Assembly: GCA_017467815.1 (NCBI GenBank)
Contig: JAFUKI010000011.1
Coordinates: forward strand, 1 to 51,545
Source of the DNA: Clostridia bacterium
Lineage (GTDB): Bacteria; Bacillota; Clostridia; Oscillospirales; CAG-272
Direction: 5' to 3'
Length of the DNA stretch: 51,545 nucleotides
The first letter of the stretch is position 1; each line of letters opens with the position of its first letter. Both the position numbers and the translations under genes were made by a program. This document shows, piece by piece, positions 1 to 7,770 of this stretch. The notes under the pieces were generated by a model that was not told the DNA's origin, did no database searches, and was given only the letters and a program-made list of their open reading frames with translations.

Positions 1-113
1 CCAAGGGTGATTACGCTTGTACTCTTGCCGATACCAACAGTGAAGTTTCTGCGGATGTGATCGCAAAGATCAGCGCAGCAGAAGGTATCATTCGTGTAAT
101 TGCTATTCAGTAA
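1..113 (+). CDS. serA: D-3-phosphoglycerate dehydrogenase, C-terminal end (partial)
   Basis: This is the last 36 codons of a gene running in from the left edge; the reading frame starts at base 3 and stops with TAA at 111-113. The residues (ADVIAKISAAEGIIRVIAIQ at the very end) have the beta-alpha-beta ending of an ACT domain, with the usual 'gVirvR.I' type finish. ACT domains with this ending close 3-phosphoglycerate dehydrogenase, the first enzyme of serine synthesis, and serve there as the serine-sensing regulatory unit. Only the ACT tail is visible, so another ACT-ending enzyme cannot be excluded. A strong hairpin terminator follows 27 bases downstream. Confidence 0.6.
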   Translation, partial: KGDYACTLADTNSEVSADVIAKISAAEGIIRVIAIQ

Positions 114-140
114 TTCCGGTCAATCCCACAAAAAAATTCA

Positions 141-174
141 CAGGAGAGAACCAAATTAGCTCTCTCCTGTTTTT
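141..174 (+). terminator. Rho-independent terminator of the serA-like gene
   Basis: CAGGAGAGA at 141-149 pairs perfectly with TCTCTCCTG at 161-169 and is followed by five T residues. Confidence 0.85.
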
Positions 175-278
175 CTGTTTACAGATATAAAAACAAGTTA
201 TTTAGCACTTACAATCATTTTTCGAAAATAAGTAAAACACCGTGAAATCAAAATTCCCATATTTCTTTCACCCTTCCC

Positions 279-360
279 CTTTGTTCAAAGTTTTTGAAGA
301 AAGAGGGGGGTCAGGGGGGAGAGAGAAGCATTTTCTCAAAAAGTTTCTCTCTCCCCCCTG
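279..360. repeat. Double-hairpin intergenic element
   Basis: Two adjacent inverted repeats. The first is CTTTGTTCAAA (279-289) with TTTGAAGAAAG (293-303), one mismatch. The second is a perfect 16-bp stem, 312-327 with 345-360, rich in G and GA on one arm. The second stem lies 10 bases beyond the stop of the minus-strand CBM9-like gene and probably acts as its terminator. The paired structure and purine-rich arm resemble REP-type dispersed elements, but only one copy is in this window. The rest of 175-370 shows nothing else. Confidence 0.55.
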
Positions 361-369
361 TTACTACCA

Positions 370-969
370 TCATTCAAAAACAAGAGCACCGAAATCCACA
401 GGACGGTGGAAATTGGGGCCGGAGGAAGTTACGGGGTTCCAGGCGAGGTAATGGCGGTGGGATGTTTTGTCGCCGCATTTATAGAAATTGCCGCGGAACT
501 CCAGACCGGACTTCGGGGTGAATTCCGGGAAGAACATATTGATGAATTCGAAGGGTACTTTGTAGGTGAGTACCCAGCCGGTTTCTGTGTAGGTGACCTG
601 GGGATCAAGGCGGTTGATGTTGTGGAGGATCAGGCGGACACGGTCGGTTTCCGGTGCGCCGTATCCCAGATGGACACAAGTGTTGGGATTGAATTCGATA
701 TTGATATACCGGTCATCACCAAGACAGGGGGAGAAGAAAAATTCAAAACAGCTGTCCAGACAGGGTGTGCCCAGAGGATCTGTGTATTCTGCACGGATTT
801 CCGCTTCCTTTGCCTCAAAGCGCAGGTACATTCCTTCGTCATCATAACAGATCTGTACCCATACCCGGATATCCGTCCATTCCGTCCATTTCATGTATTC
901 CAGCTCGACTGCCGGTATGTCTTTCCAGTCAAATTCAGCGTTTTTTCTCTTGATTACGAGTGTTTTCAT
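370..969 (-). CDS. CBM9-like carbohydrate-binding domain protein
   Basis: A protein of 199 residues, apparently one beta-sandwich domain. It resembles the family 9-like carbohydrate-binding domain of stand-alone Bacillota proteins: an early 'W..I' strand, YDDEGMYLRFEA, DSCFEFFFSP, YINIEFNP, GWVLTYKVPFE, and a closing NFYKCGD..HYLAWNPV. I start it at the ATG at 969 because AGGAG lies 9 bases upstream; a longer reading from 1029 has no ribosome site and would overlap the gene before it. There is no signal peptide, so it is probably cytoplasmic. It follows exonuclease III by 22 bases and is probably co-transcribed. Family assignment is by pattern recall; the ligand is unknown. Confidence 0.7.
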   Translation of the reverse strand: MKTLVIKRKNAEFDWKDIPAVELEYMKWTEWTDIRVWVQICYDDEGMYLRFEAKEAEIRAEYTDPLGTPCLDSCFEFFFSPCLGDDRYINIEFNPNTCVHLGYGAPETDRVRLILHNINRLDPQVTYTETGWVLTYKVPFEFINMFFPEFTPKSGLEFRGNFYKCGDKTSHRHYLAWNPVTSSGPNFHRPVDFGALVFE

Positions 970-991
970 GTCATTTACTCCTTTTTTGGGA

Positions 992-1747
992 TCACAGGTC
1001 AATAAGCAGACCGACGGGGCAATGGTCACTGCCCATGATGTCGTTGTAAATCAGCGCATCTTTGACCTTGGTCTGCAGGCTGTCGGATACGATGAAATAG
1101 TCGATTCTCCAGCCGGTGTTCCGTTCCCTGGATTTGAACATATAGGACCACCAGGTATACATTCCGGCTCTATCCGGGTACAGATAACGGAAGGTATCCG
1201 TAAATCCTGCTTCCAGCAGCATGGTCATCTTTTCCCGTTCTTCGTTGGAAAAGCCGGCACTGCCTACGTTTGTTTTGGGATTCTTTAAGTCGATTTCGTT
1301 ATGCGCCACGTTCAGGTCGCCGCACAGGATCACAGACTTCTTCCCGTTCAGTGAACACATATACTGCCGCATATCGTCTTCGTATTCCATGCGGAAAGCA
1401 AGGCGTGCCAGTTCTTTCTGGGCATTGGGAACGTAAGCGTTGATCAGGTAGTAGTCCGGGTATTCCAGCGTAATCAGGCGGCCTTCGTCGGAGTATTTGC
1501 CTTCGATGCCGTAATATACGCAATCCGGTTCTTCTCTGGTGAAGACTGCGGTTCCGGAATAGCCCTTTTTCACAGCACTGGAATAATAGGCATAGTACCC
1601 TTCCGGCGCAAAATCTGCCTGTCCCGGCTGCATTTTTGTTTCCTGTATGGAGAAAATATCTGCCTTTTCAGCGGCGAAAAAATCCGCAAATCCTTTACCA
1701 AGCACGGAGCGGAATCCGTTGACATTCCAGGAAATCCATTTTTTCAT
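992..1747 (-). CDS. xth: Exodeoxyribonuclease III (AP endonuclease)
   Basis: A full-length 251-residue enzyme of the EEP superfamily. It cuts DNA 5' of abasic sites and degrades 3' ends during base-excision repair. Visible active-site elements: SWNVNGFRS (N8), SIQETK (E36, metal), NAYVPN (Y105), CGDLNVAH (D144, N146), and GSDHCPVGL at the end (D241, H242). Length matches the family's usual 250-260. AGGAAG sits 7 bases before the ATG. It heads a two-gene minus-strand unit with the CBM9-like gene, a pairing that suggests no functional link. Confidence 0.95.
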   Translation of the reverse strand: MKKWISWNVNGFRSVLGKGFADFFAAEKADIFSIQETKMQPGQADFAPEGYYAYYSSAVKKGYSGTAVFTREEPDCVYYGIEGKYSDEGRLITLEYPDYYLINAYVPNAQKELARLAFRMEYEDDMRQYMCSLNGKKSVILCGDLNVAHNEIDLKNPKTNVGSAGFSNEEREKMTMLLEAGFTDTFRYLYPDRAGMYTWWSYMFKSRERNTGWRIDYFIVSDSLQTKVKDALIYNDIMGSDHCPVGLLIDL

Positions 1748-1771
1748 AGGATGCTTCCTTTCCTAAACATA

Positions 1772-1808
1772 AACCTCCTGCCGGTTCCGGTTGAGGAGAC
1801 AGGAGGTT
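1772..1808 (-). terminator. Terminator after the DUF6807 gene
   Basis: AACCTCCTG (1772-1780) pairs with CAGGAGGTT (1800-1808). On the minus strand the stem is followed by a short T-rich stretch. It lies 35 bases past the stop of the DUF6807 gene and before exonuclease III. Confidence 0.55.
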
Positions 1809-1842
1809 GGGAATTCATTGCATCAGAGAATGATGTTTCCGA

Positions 1843-2889
1843 TTACTGTTCGCTGTGTGCAAAACGGTCGAAACGGGTACGGATCTCTTCAACGGACATT
1901 TCACATCTGCGGAAGAGGATACGGAAGCGGTAGCGCAGGCTGTCCCCTTCTTTGATGGTCAGATCGCCCTTGAAGAACAGGTTGTTGGCTGCGAACAGTC
2001 CGTAGTTACGTACGTGCCATGCGGTGGGGAACCGTTCATTGCCGGGATGGTCAAACACGGTAACACCCATTTTACCGAAGGGCATATCGCCGGCATAGTC
2101 ACACCATTCCGCTTCATGACCCCAGCATTCCTTTTCGGCAACTTCGCCGCGGGAGTTGATGATCACGCCGGTACCGCGATCGGCACGGAGTTCGTCACGC
2201 ATACGTACGCCGAGGGGACCGGCTTCCTTGGTGGGACCAAAGTTTACTTCACCGTATTCTGCGGTAAAGAGAACGTCGATATCCAGCATACGGCAGTCTT
2301 CGGTCTGGTTGTACATAGTGTAGGTTGTGGTTTCTTTGACCAGGGGCTTTTCGCTGTGGTCCATCCAGCGGTTTACTGCTGTGAAGGAAGCATATGCGCT
2401 GCCTGCCTTGATATCCTTGATCTCCTCGGTACGTACAATACCGCAGTCTTCCGGTTCATTCCATGCATCCACGCCGTTTACGTCACCTACAGCGATGAAT
2501 ACGGAACGGTGGTGGGGATGTTCCAGGGTATCAAAATCCAGACGGGTGAAGTGGTTGCCGGCATCATCGGTCACAGGACCAAAATAGGGCTTCCAATATG
2601 CGGTATCCCATACATAACCGCCGATATCGTGTCCGGCAATCTGTACTTTCAGGGAGTTTTCTTCCTTGAGGATCGCACATTCGCTTCCGTAGGTCTTTAC
2701 GGGATTCAGGGTCAGGGTTTCGCCTGCTTCACAGGTCAGGATGGCAATGATGCCGCCCTCTGCTTTCTGGGCAGGAAATACGCGTCCGTCTTCGGCAGCC
2801 AATCCGCGGATGCAGTCACAGGCTTCGCAGGCAATAAAAGTAGGTTCCTGCTTCAGAGTTACGGGTGAGGTGTACTGGAGAGTATTCAT
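1843..2889 (-). CDS. DUF6807 (PmoA-like) family protein
   Basis: A 348-residue protein with no signal peptide. The hallmark is the His-rich EHPHHRSVF motif at residues 123-131 (H124, H126, H127), characteristic of the DUF6807 family often annotated 'PmoA family'. Those proteins are not methane monooxygenase subunits; they usually sit in carbohydrate catabolic loci beside TIM-barrel isomerases and oxidoreductases, and their reaction is not established. Here the gene follows such an isomerase by a single base, so the two are translationally coupled. AAGGA lies 9 bases before the ATG. I infer a role in modifying or binding a sugar acid or sugar phosphate; the substrate cannot be read from the sequence. 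Confidence 0.8.
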   Translation of the reverse strand: MNTLQYTSPVTLKQEPTFIACEACDCIRGLAAEDGRVFPAQKAEGGIIAILTCEAGETLTLNPVKTYGSECAILKEENSLKVQIAGHDIGGYVWDTAYWKPYFGPVTDDAGNHFTRLDFDTLEHPHHRSVFIAVGDVNGVDAWNEPEDCGIVRTEEIKDIKAGSAYASFTAVNRWMDHSEKPLVKETTTYTMYNQTEDCRMLDIDVLFTAEYGEVNFGPTKEAGPLGVRMRDELRADRGTGVIINSRGEVAEKECWGHEAEWCDYAGDMPFGKMGVTVFDHPGNERFPTAWHVRNYGLFAANNLFFKGDLTIKEGDSLRYRFRILFRRCEMSVEEIRTRFDRFAHSEQ

Positions 2890-2890
2890 A

Positions 2891-3742
2891 TCAGTTTTCC
2901 TTTTCTGTAAATATTTTTTTCATATAGGCATAAATTACCGGTACGTCTGTCTTGAAATCTGCAAAACTGCATTCCGCAGATACACCGCCGGTGAAGCCAA
3001 CCTTATTGAGGCAGGCTGCAAACTGCTTGTTATATGCAGGGTCGCCGGTTGTGATGGTACCGGGGCAGGTACGGTCGGGTGCTTCGGACATATGGCAGTG
3101 CTTGATCAGCTCCACTGCATCATATACAGCATCAACCGGTGTGTTTTCCTGGGACATATGGAAAGAGTCGCAGAGCAGAGACAGTCCTTCCCTGTTGAAT
3201 TCACGGACAACTGCGGCACATTCGGGAACGGTTACGAAAATATTAGATTCCCGTCTGCGCAGGGGTTCGATCACCATAGTAACACCGCGGGGAGCAGCAT
3301 AATCTATGAATTCGTTCATAAAGCGGTACAGAGCTTTTCTGCCTTCTTCTTCGGACACGCCTTCGGGAATACTTCTGGCACCGCCGCTTCCGAATACAGC
3401 ATATTTCACGCCGAACCGGGACAGCCTGTCCGTTACTTTATGAATATATTCCGTCTGCTTTTCACGGTCTGCGGCGGGGTTGGACAGGTCCAGTTCGGGC
3501 AGGAACAGGCTGTTTGCGGCATACAGACAAAGGGATCTTTCCGCATCTGCCTTTGCCAGCGCTTCCACTTCTTCATCCGTCAGACTGTACAGCATACTGG
3601 CGCCCACTTCCGTATAATCAAAACCAGCATCCAGAATGTGATAGCAGTTTTCAACGATCTGTTCCACCAGAGACTGCGGGACTTCCGCAACTCCTTCCGG
3701 CATAAAAGAACCGCCGGGCAAACAACATCCAAGTTTGACCAT
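2891..3742 (-). CDS. Sugar phosphate isomerase/epimerase, TIM-barrel family
   Basis: A 283-residue protein of the xylose-isomerase-like / AP-endonuclease-2 TIM-barrel family. The four expected divalent-metal ligands are in order: E159 (VIEPLRR), D192 (LCDSFHM), H217 (HCHMSE) and E257 (SAECSF). Members interconvert or dehydrate sugars, inosose and hydroxypyruvate-type substrates; the specific substrate is not identifiable. It is the first gene of a two-gene minus-strand operon with the DUF6807 protein and has a good sigma-A promoter about 85 bases upstream of its ATG. Confidence 0.85.
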   Translation of the reverse strand: MVKLGCCLPGGSFMPEGVAEVPQSLVEQIVENCYHILDAGFDYTEVGASMLYSLTDEEVEALAKADAERSLCLYAANSLFLPELDLSNPAADREKQTEYIHKVTDRLSRFGVKYAVFGSGGARSIPEGVSEEEGRKALYRFMNEFIDYAAPRGVTMVIEPLRRRESNIFVTVPECAAVVREFNREGLSLLCDSFHMSQENTPVDAVYDAVELIKHCHMSEAPDRTCPGTITTGDPAYNKQFAACLNKVGFTGGVSAECSFADFKTDVPVIYAYMKKIFTEKEN

Positions 3743-3824
3743 ATTTTTCCTTCTTTTCTGTTTGAATTTTTATATCATCAGATCTCCTTCAGGGGATCAC
3801 TCTTTTATAACGAATGCATAGTTT

Positions 3825-3853
3825 ATTATAACATATATGGCAGAAAAAAACAA
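3825..3853 (-). promoter_or_regulatory. Sigma-A promoter of the isomerase-DUF6807 operon
   Basis: Minus strand TTGTTT (3848-3853), 17-base spacer, TATAAT (3825-3830) with a TG extended -10. The leader contains a small hairpin, GATCCCC/GGAGATC around 3781-3798. The rest of the 498-base gap 3743-4240 is AT-rich with no recognisable gene. Confidence 0.65.
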
Positions 3854-4182
3854 TATATCCTTGGATTTTTGATAATTTTTTAGACCGGCGTTTTTATCGG
3901 CATAATATTTTTATATTTGTTTAATTTTATTGTGTGGAATCTGTATTTTTTTGCTTATTTCTACAATATGTAGTTTTTTTCGTTTATTTTCCTGTATACC
4001 CCGTATATTATCACAACAGAAAAAGAATGCTGAATTCCTGTTCTTCCCGGCTCATTTCCGTATATTTTGCGCAATTCCCCATTATATTCAACAAATTATC
4101 GGTTATTATTTTTTGTTTTTATACTTTTTCAACAATTTATGGATCATATTCCGCTTTATAACATTCTTCTCGGGAAATATTG

Positions 4183-4191
4183 TGGTATACT
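4183..4191 (+). promoter_or_regulatory. Extended -10 promoter of the DUF6514-like gene
   Basis: TGGTATACT at 4183-4191 is an extended -10. The -35 position is poor. The predicted start is about 43 bases before the ATG at 4241. Confidence 0.45.
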
Positions 4192-4240
4192 ATCAGAAAC
4201 TGACAATATCATCCATTTCATTGCAGAAAGGTGGACTTCC

Positions 4241-4531
4241 ATGCCGCACAACACAATGTCAAAACATATTCTCTCCAGACACACCACATCCTTTTTAACC
4301 GATGCCGAACTGTACTACGAACTGATCGAGGAAGTCCTTCCCGATAACCGGATCACCTATGCACTTTTCGTACGTCTTTCCTATTCCGACGGAAAACAGA
4401 AGGAATGTCTGGTACAGGATATTACATCCGATAAAGACCTGGCGACGGTTCTGTACCACAAAATCCTGTGCGGTTCGGTTACACCATGCACGCTGACAGA
4501 GGTTCTGTCCGACTTGCTGGCGGAATACTGA
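4241..4531 (+). CDS. Small DUF6514-like protein
   Basis: A 96-residue soluble protein. I place the start at 4241 (MPHNTMSKH) because AAAGGTGG lies 6 bases upstream; the open frame extends further 5' into AT-rich sequence with no ribosome site. The core TDAELYYELIEEVLPDN, then a strand pair (YALFVRLSY..QKECLVQDITSD), then a short helix before LSDLLAEY, fits the DUF6514 family of small clostridial proteins of unknown function. It has its own promoter and is followed by a separate promoter for comEC. Confidence 0.7.
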   Translation: MPHNTMSKHILSRHTTSFLTDAELYYELIEEVLPDNRITYALFVRLSYSDGKQKECLVQDITSDKDLATVLYHKILCGSVTPCTLTEVLSDLLAEY

Positions 4532-4546
4532 AATATTTGACAGGCA

Positions 4547-4575
4547 TTGACAAATTACGGCAGACGTGGTACACT
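4547..4575 (+). promoter_or_regulatory. Sigma-A promoter of comEC
   Basis: TTGACA (4547-4552), 17-base spacer, TACACT (4570-4575), preceded by TGG as an extended -10. The ATG of comEC follows at 4608. Confidence 0.75.
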
Positions 4576-4607
4576 TACTTCAACAATTCCCAATGGAGGC
4601 AAGTACC

Positions 4608-6923
4608 ATGAGCCGTTTGTGCCGTTTTATAACTGGAAAGATCCATGCTGCGACGGAACTGCTTTCCGCAGTGCATTCTGCAGTTCTGTTCTGTCTGCTG
4701 TACTGTTTGTCCGGATGTCTGCTGGCACATGGTACTTTTCTGCTGCGGCTGATCACGGCTGTATCCGGGGCGGTTCTGTTTCTTTTGGGAGTGCTTCTCT
4801 CCCAGCGCTGCAAACCTCTTGCCATTCTGCGTCCTGCTGCGATAGGAGTTTGTATCGGAGCGGCTGCTTCCCTGATTCTGTTTAACGGATATGTTGCCCA
4901 TATGGAATCCTACAGCGGACAGACCATTTCGGTCAAGGGATATATCCGTGAAACGGTGTATGTAACCAATTATTCCGGCTGTTATATTGTACAGATTACC
5001 GACGGTATGCCGGGATGCCGCGTTGTTCTGGATACTCTGGATCCGGATCTGGATGCGGGACAGGAGATTGCCGGGGAAATCACTCTCCGTACGCTTCAGG
5101 AAGGAGAAAACGGTTCCTTTGACGAGCGTTCCTACTATCTGAACAAAAGTGTGGTTCTGGCAGCTGAAGATATCGGTTGTGTTCTTACGGGAGAAAACAG
5201 ATTCAATCTGAGTGTATTTTTCGGCAAAGTGAATGCCAAGCTGTCCAGTTTATTCAATGCCCATATTCAGGGAGACGGTCTGGCTTCTGCGGTACTGCTT
5301 GGGAATCGGGATCATCTTTCCGATTCTGCCCAGAGGGATTTCCGGCGGTTGGGGATCCTTCATCTGCTGGCAGTCAGCGGGACCCATTTGTCCGTGATCA
5401 TGGTGTTTTCCGGCAGACTGTTTATCTATATGCGTATCCGTCCCGGCAAACGGCTGGTGATTCAGGCTGTTCTGTGTGTGATTTACATGGCACTGACAGG
5501 TTTTTCCGCTTCCGTCAACAGAGCCGGGCTTATGCATCTGGTGCTTCTGCTATGTCAGTTTCTCCAGTTGAAGATGAAGTATTTCAATGTGCTTGTTCTC
5601 TCCTGTACCGGTATCATTCTGGTATCCCCCTTTGCGGTGCTGGATGCCAGCCTGCATCTTTCCTTTCTCGCTACCTGCGGTTGTCTGATCAGTATCCATC
5701 TGCAGTCCCACTGGGAGCCGATGCGCAGGTTCTGTACCGGCAAAAAGCAGCGGCTTCGTGATCTTTCTCCTCTGCAGCGTTTCATTCGAAAGGTACGCCG
5801 GGAGGTTTGCAGCATTTTCGTGATGACCGTGCTCATTTCCCTGCTGATGATGCCTTTGAGCTGGCTGTATTTCGGTGAAGTCTCCCTGGTAGGATTTATT
5901 GTGGGGATCCTCTATATTCCGTTAATTTCCCTTCTGATGTATCTGTCCATATTCTATCTGATCACCTATCCCATCGGTATTTTGATTCTGCCTCTTGGGA
6001 AAATCATTTCCGTATATTCCGCTTTTTTACTGAGATCAGCATCCCTTATTTCTCATTTGCCCCATATAACCCTCTCCCTGAAGTATCCCTTCATGCCCCT
6101 TTTCCTCATCCCTCTTTTTCTATGTGTATTGTTTGTTCCGTTGGTCCGCCGGAAAGGAAAGCTGTTCCTCTGCAGCGGTATTCTGTTCTGTGCCATGCTT
6201 ATGACAGTGGGACTCTTTCATTTGTTCACCTGTCGGGATGTGGCTGTGATCTACCGCAATGTTGACAAGAATGATGGTTTTGTCCTGCAGAACGGGACGG
6301 ATGTGGTACTGGCGGATGTTTCCGATGGATCGTACACCTTTACACAGTATCTCCTTCATGAAGCACAGTCGGTGTATGCCACGGAACTGGATGGGTATCT
6401 GCTGACCCATTATCACAAACGGCACATTGCCACCCTGGAAAAGCTTTCCGACAACTGGATTCTGCGGAAACTGTATCTCACACCTCCTCAGAATGATGCG
6501 GAACAGGAAGTATACGACAGTCTGACTGCCTGCGCGGAAAGAAAAGGAATCCGGGTGATTCTTTTGGGGGATGATACCGTATTGTTTGATGATCTTTCTC
6601 TGATATGCCCTGACAGAACCTATCTTTCCCGTTCCTCCCATCCCATTACTGCACTGTTTTTGGAAAGAAATGATACGCGGTTTACCTATGTTTCCTCCTC
6701 ATGGAATGAAAGTGACGGGAATCTCAGCGATGTTCTTGTCGCTTCCCAGGGGATTGTTTTCGGCAGTCATTCGCCTGTTTACAAAAAGAAATCCGACCTT
6801 ACGCTGGTAAAGCCGGAATGGATTGTATGGAATGGGGAGAGTGATGATTGGGTGAAGGTACATACGGATACCGCTGTACCACAGTTCTACGGATGCAGCC
6901 GGTTGGTTTACCGTTTTTCTTAG
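4608..6923 (+). CDS. comEC: ComEC/Rec2-type DNA channel protein with degenerate nuclease domain
   Basis: A 771-residue membrane protein. The start is the ATG at 4608, with GGAGG 7 bases upstream. Order of parts: N-terminal membrane segments (about 15-100), an OB-like DUF4131 domain (about 105-195), the multi-helix competence domain with the family signature GILHLLAVSGTHLSVIMV, and a C-terminal metallo-beta-lactamase-like domain from about 555. ComEC forms the channel that imports single-stranded DNA. In the nuclease-like domain the metal motif HxHxDH reads HYHKRH at 601-606, so the Asp is replaced by Arg, and the usual SHHGS segment reads ASQGI near 712-716. The domain is probably not a metal-dependent nuclease. 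No comEA or other competence gene is nearby. Confidence 0.9.
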   Translation: MSRLCRFITGKIHAATELLSAVHSAVLFCLLYCLSGCLLAHGTFLLRLITAVSGAVLFLLGVLLSQRCKPLAILRPAAIGVCIGAAASLILFNGYVAHMESYSGQTISVKGYIRETVYVTNYSGCYIVQITDGMPGCRVVLDTLDPDLDAGQEIAGEITLRTLQEGENGSFDERSYYLNKSVVLAAEDIGCVLTGENRFNLSVFFGKVNAKLSSLFNAHIQGDGLASAVLLGNRDHLSDSAQRDFRRLGILHLLAVSGTHLSVIMVFSGRLFIYMRIRPGKRLVIQAVLCVIYMALTGFSASVNRAGLMHLVLLLCQFLQLKMKYFNVLVLSCTGIILVSPFAVLDASLHLSFLATCGCLISIHLQSHWEPMRRFCTGKKQRLRDLSPLQRFIRKVRREVCSIFVMTVLISLLMMPLSWLYFGEVSLVGFIVGILYIPLISLLMYLSIFYLITYPIGILILPLGKIISVYSAFLLRSASLISHLPHITLSLKYPFMPLFLIPLFLCVLFVPLVRRKGKLFLCSGILFCAMLMTVGLFHLFTCRDVAVIYRNVDKNDGFVLQNGTDVVLADVSDGSYTFTQYLLHEAQSVYATELDGYLLTHYHKRHIATLEKLSDNWILRKLYLTPPQNDAEQEVYDSLTACAERKGIRVILLGDDTVLFDDLSLICPDRTYLSRSSHPITALFLERNDTRFTYVSSSWNESDGNLSDVLVASQGIVFGSHSPVYKKKSDLTLVKPEWIVWNGESDDWVKVHTDTAVPQFYGCSRLVYRFS

Positions 6924-7189
6924 AACAGGATGTACAGGGCTGCGGCAGCGGCGGCCTGCAGTATGATGATAAGCGGTATGCCGATCATAAAGCGAAGATG
7001 CTTGGTCTTGTGGCGGATCGTCAGCATGGTAATGTACATGGCGGCGGATCCGCCGATAATGGCAAGAAAGAACAATGTTGCTTCCGGAACCCGCCATTTT
7101 CCCCGTTTTGCTTTAACTTTATCCGCGACGGTATAGATCACAGCCAGAAGTGAGATGCAAAAGAAATACAGAAGAATTACTTTTTCCAT
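6920..7189 (-). CDS. DUF1294 membrane protein
   Basis: An 89-residue protein with an N-terminal membrane helix, the family core RVPEATLFFLAIIGGSAAM, RHKTKH, and a C-terminal hydrophobic helix. This is the DUF1294 pattern (PE.tL, GG, RHKT). Its function is unknown. It follows rnhA by 24 bases on the minus strand and its stop overlaps the stop of the converging comEC gene by 4 bases, leaving no room for a terminator between them. Confidence 0.85.
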   Translation of the reverse strand: MEKVILLYFFCISLLAVIYTVADKVKAKRGKWRVPEATLFFLAIIGGSAAMYITMLTIRHKTKHLRFMIGIPLIIILQAAAAAALYILF

Positions 7190-7213
7190 TGCCTTTCCCC
7201 TCTTTCCGTCCGT

Positions 7214-7651
7214 TTACCGGAATGTTTCGGCACAGCTTTGTGCCATGGTATCACAGCGTTCATTATAGGGGTGTCCTGCATGACCTTTTACCCAGACAAA
7301 GGAAACTTCATGCACTTCACAAAGATTCAGCAGTCTTTCCCACAAATCGGGATTCAAAGCGGGAGAATTATCCGCTTTTTTCCAGCCCCGTTTCCGCCAT
7401 CCTGCCGCCCAACCCTTGCCAATTCCGTCGCAGACATACTTGGAATCCGATGTCAGCGTCACCTGACAGGGTTCTTTTAATAATTCCAGGGCATTGATGA
7501 CTGCCAGCAGTTCCATACGGTTATTGGTGGTATGGGCTTCCCCGCCGGAGATCTCCTTTTCCCTGCCGTTATAGACGAGAACTGCCCCCCATCCGCCCGG
7601 ACCGGGGTTTTGTTTGCAGGAACCGTCTGTATATATGTCGACTTTTTTCAT
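7214..7651 (-). CDS. rnhA: Ribonuclease HI
   Basis: A 145-residue RNase HI, full length for the short bacterial form. It removes RNA from RNA-DNA hybrids during replication and R-loop clearance. The carboxylate set is intact: D9 (IYTDGSC), E47 (NRMELLA), D69 (LTSDSKY) and D134 (NERCD), with the conserved His at 124 in VKGHAGH. The basic handle region [15 protein letters not shown] is present. There is no N-terminal hybrid-binding domain. It is expressed from a near-consensus promoter and leads into the DUF1294 gene. Confidence 0.96.
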   Translation of the reverse strand: MKKVDIYTDGSCKQNPGPGGWGAVLVYNGREKEISGGEAHTTNNRMELLAVINALELLKEPCQVTLTSDSKYVCDGIGKGWAAGWRKRGWKKADNSPALNPDLWERLLNLCEVHEVSFVWVKGHAGHPYNERCDTMAQSCAETFR

Positions 7652-7686
7652 AATGTGTAAACCGTCCTGAATCAGAAGTAGTAATT

Positions 7687-7715
7687 ATTGTATCACATGA
7701 ACCGCCGTATGTCAA
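7687..7715 (-). promoter_or_regulatory. Sigma-A promoter of rnhA
   Basis: Minus strand TTGACA (7710-7715), 17-base spacer, TACAAT (7687-7692), with TGA just before the -10. Confidence 0.75.
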
Positions 7716-7722
7716 GTCGGCA

Positions 7723-7750
7723 CTCTTTCCACCCATATGCATATACTGTC
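7723..7750 (+). promoter_or_regulatory. Possible mother-cell (sigma-E/K-like) promoter of the cotJ operon
   Basis: CATATACTG near 7739-7747 resembles the CATA---TA -10 of mother-cell sigma factors, with AC about 16 bases before it. No sigma-A-like pair is evident ahead of cotJA. The call leans on the expectation that cotJ genes are sporulation-controlled. Confidence 0.25.
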
Positions 7751-7770
7751 CGTGAGAAGGACCGGGTTAT

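Noticed and set aside
3930..4240. Open frames in the AT-rich gap before the DUF6514-like gene
   Set aside because: No ribosome sites, Phe/Ile-rich random composition, and the predicted promoter lies inside them.
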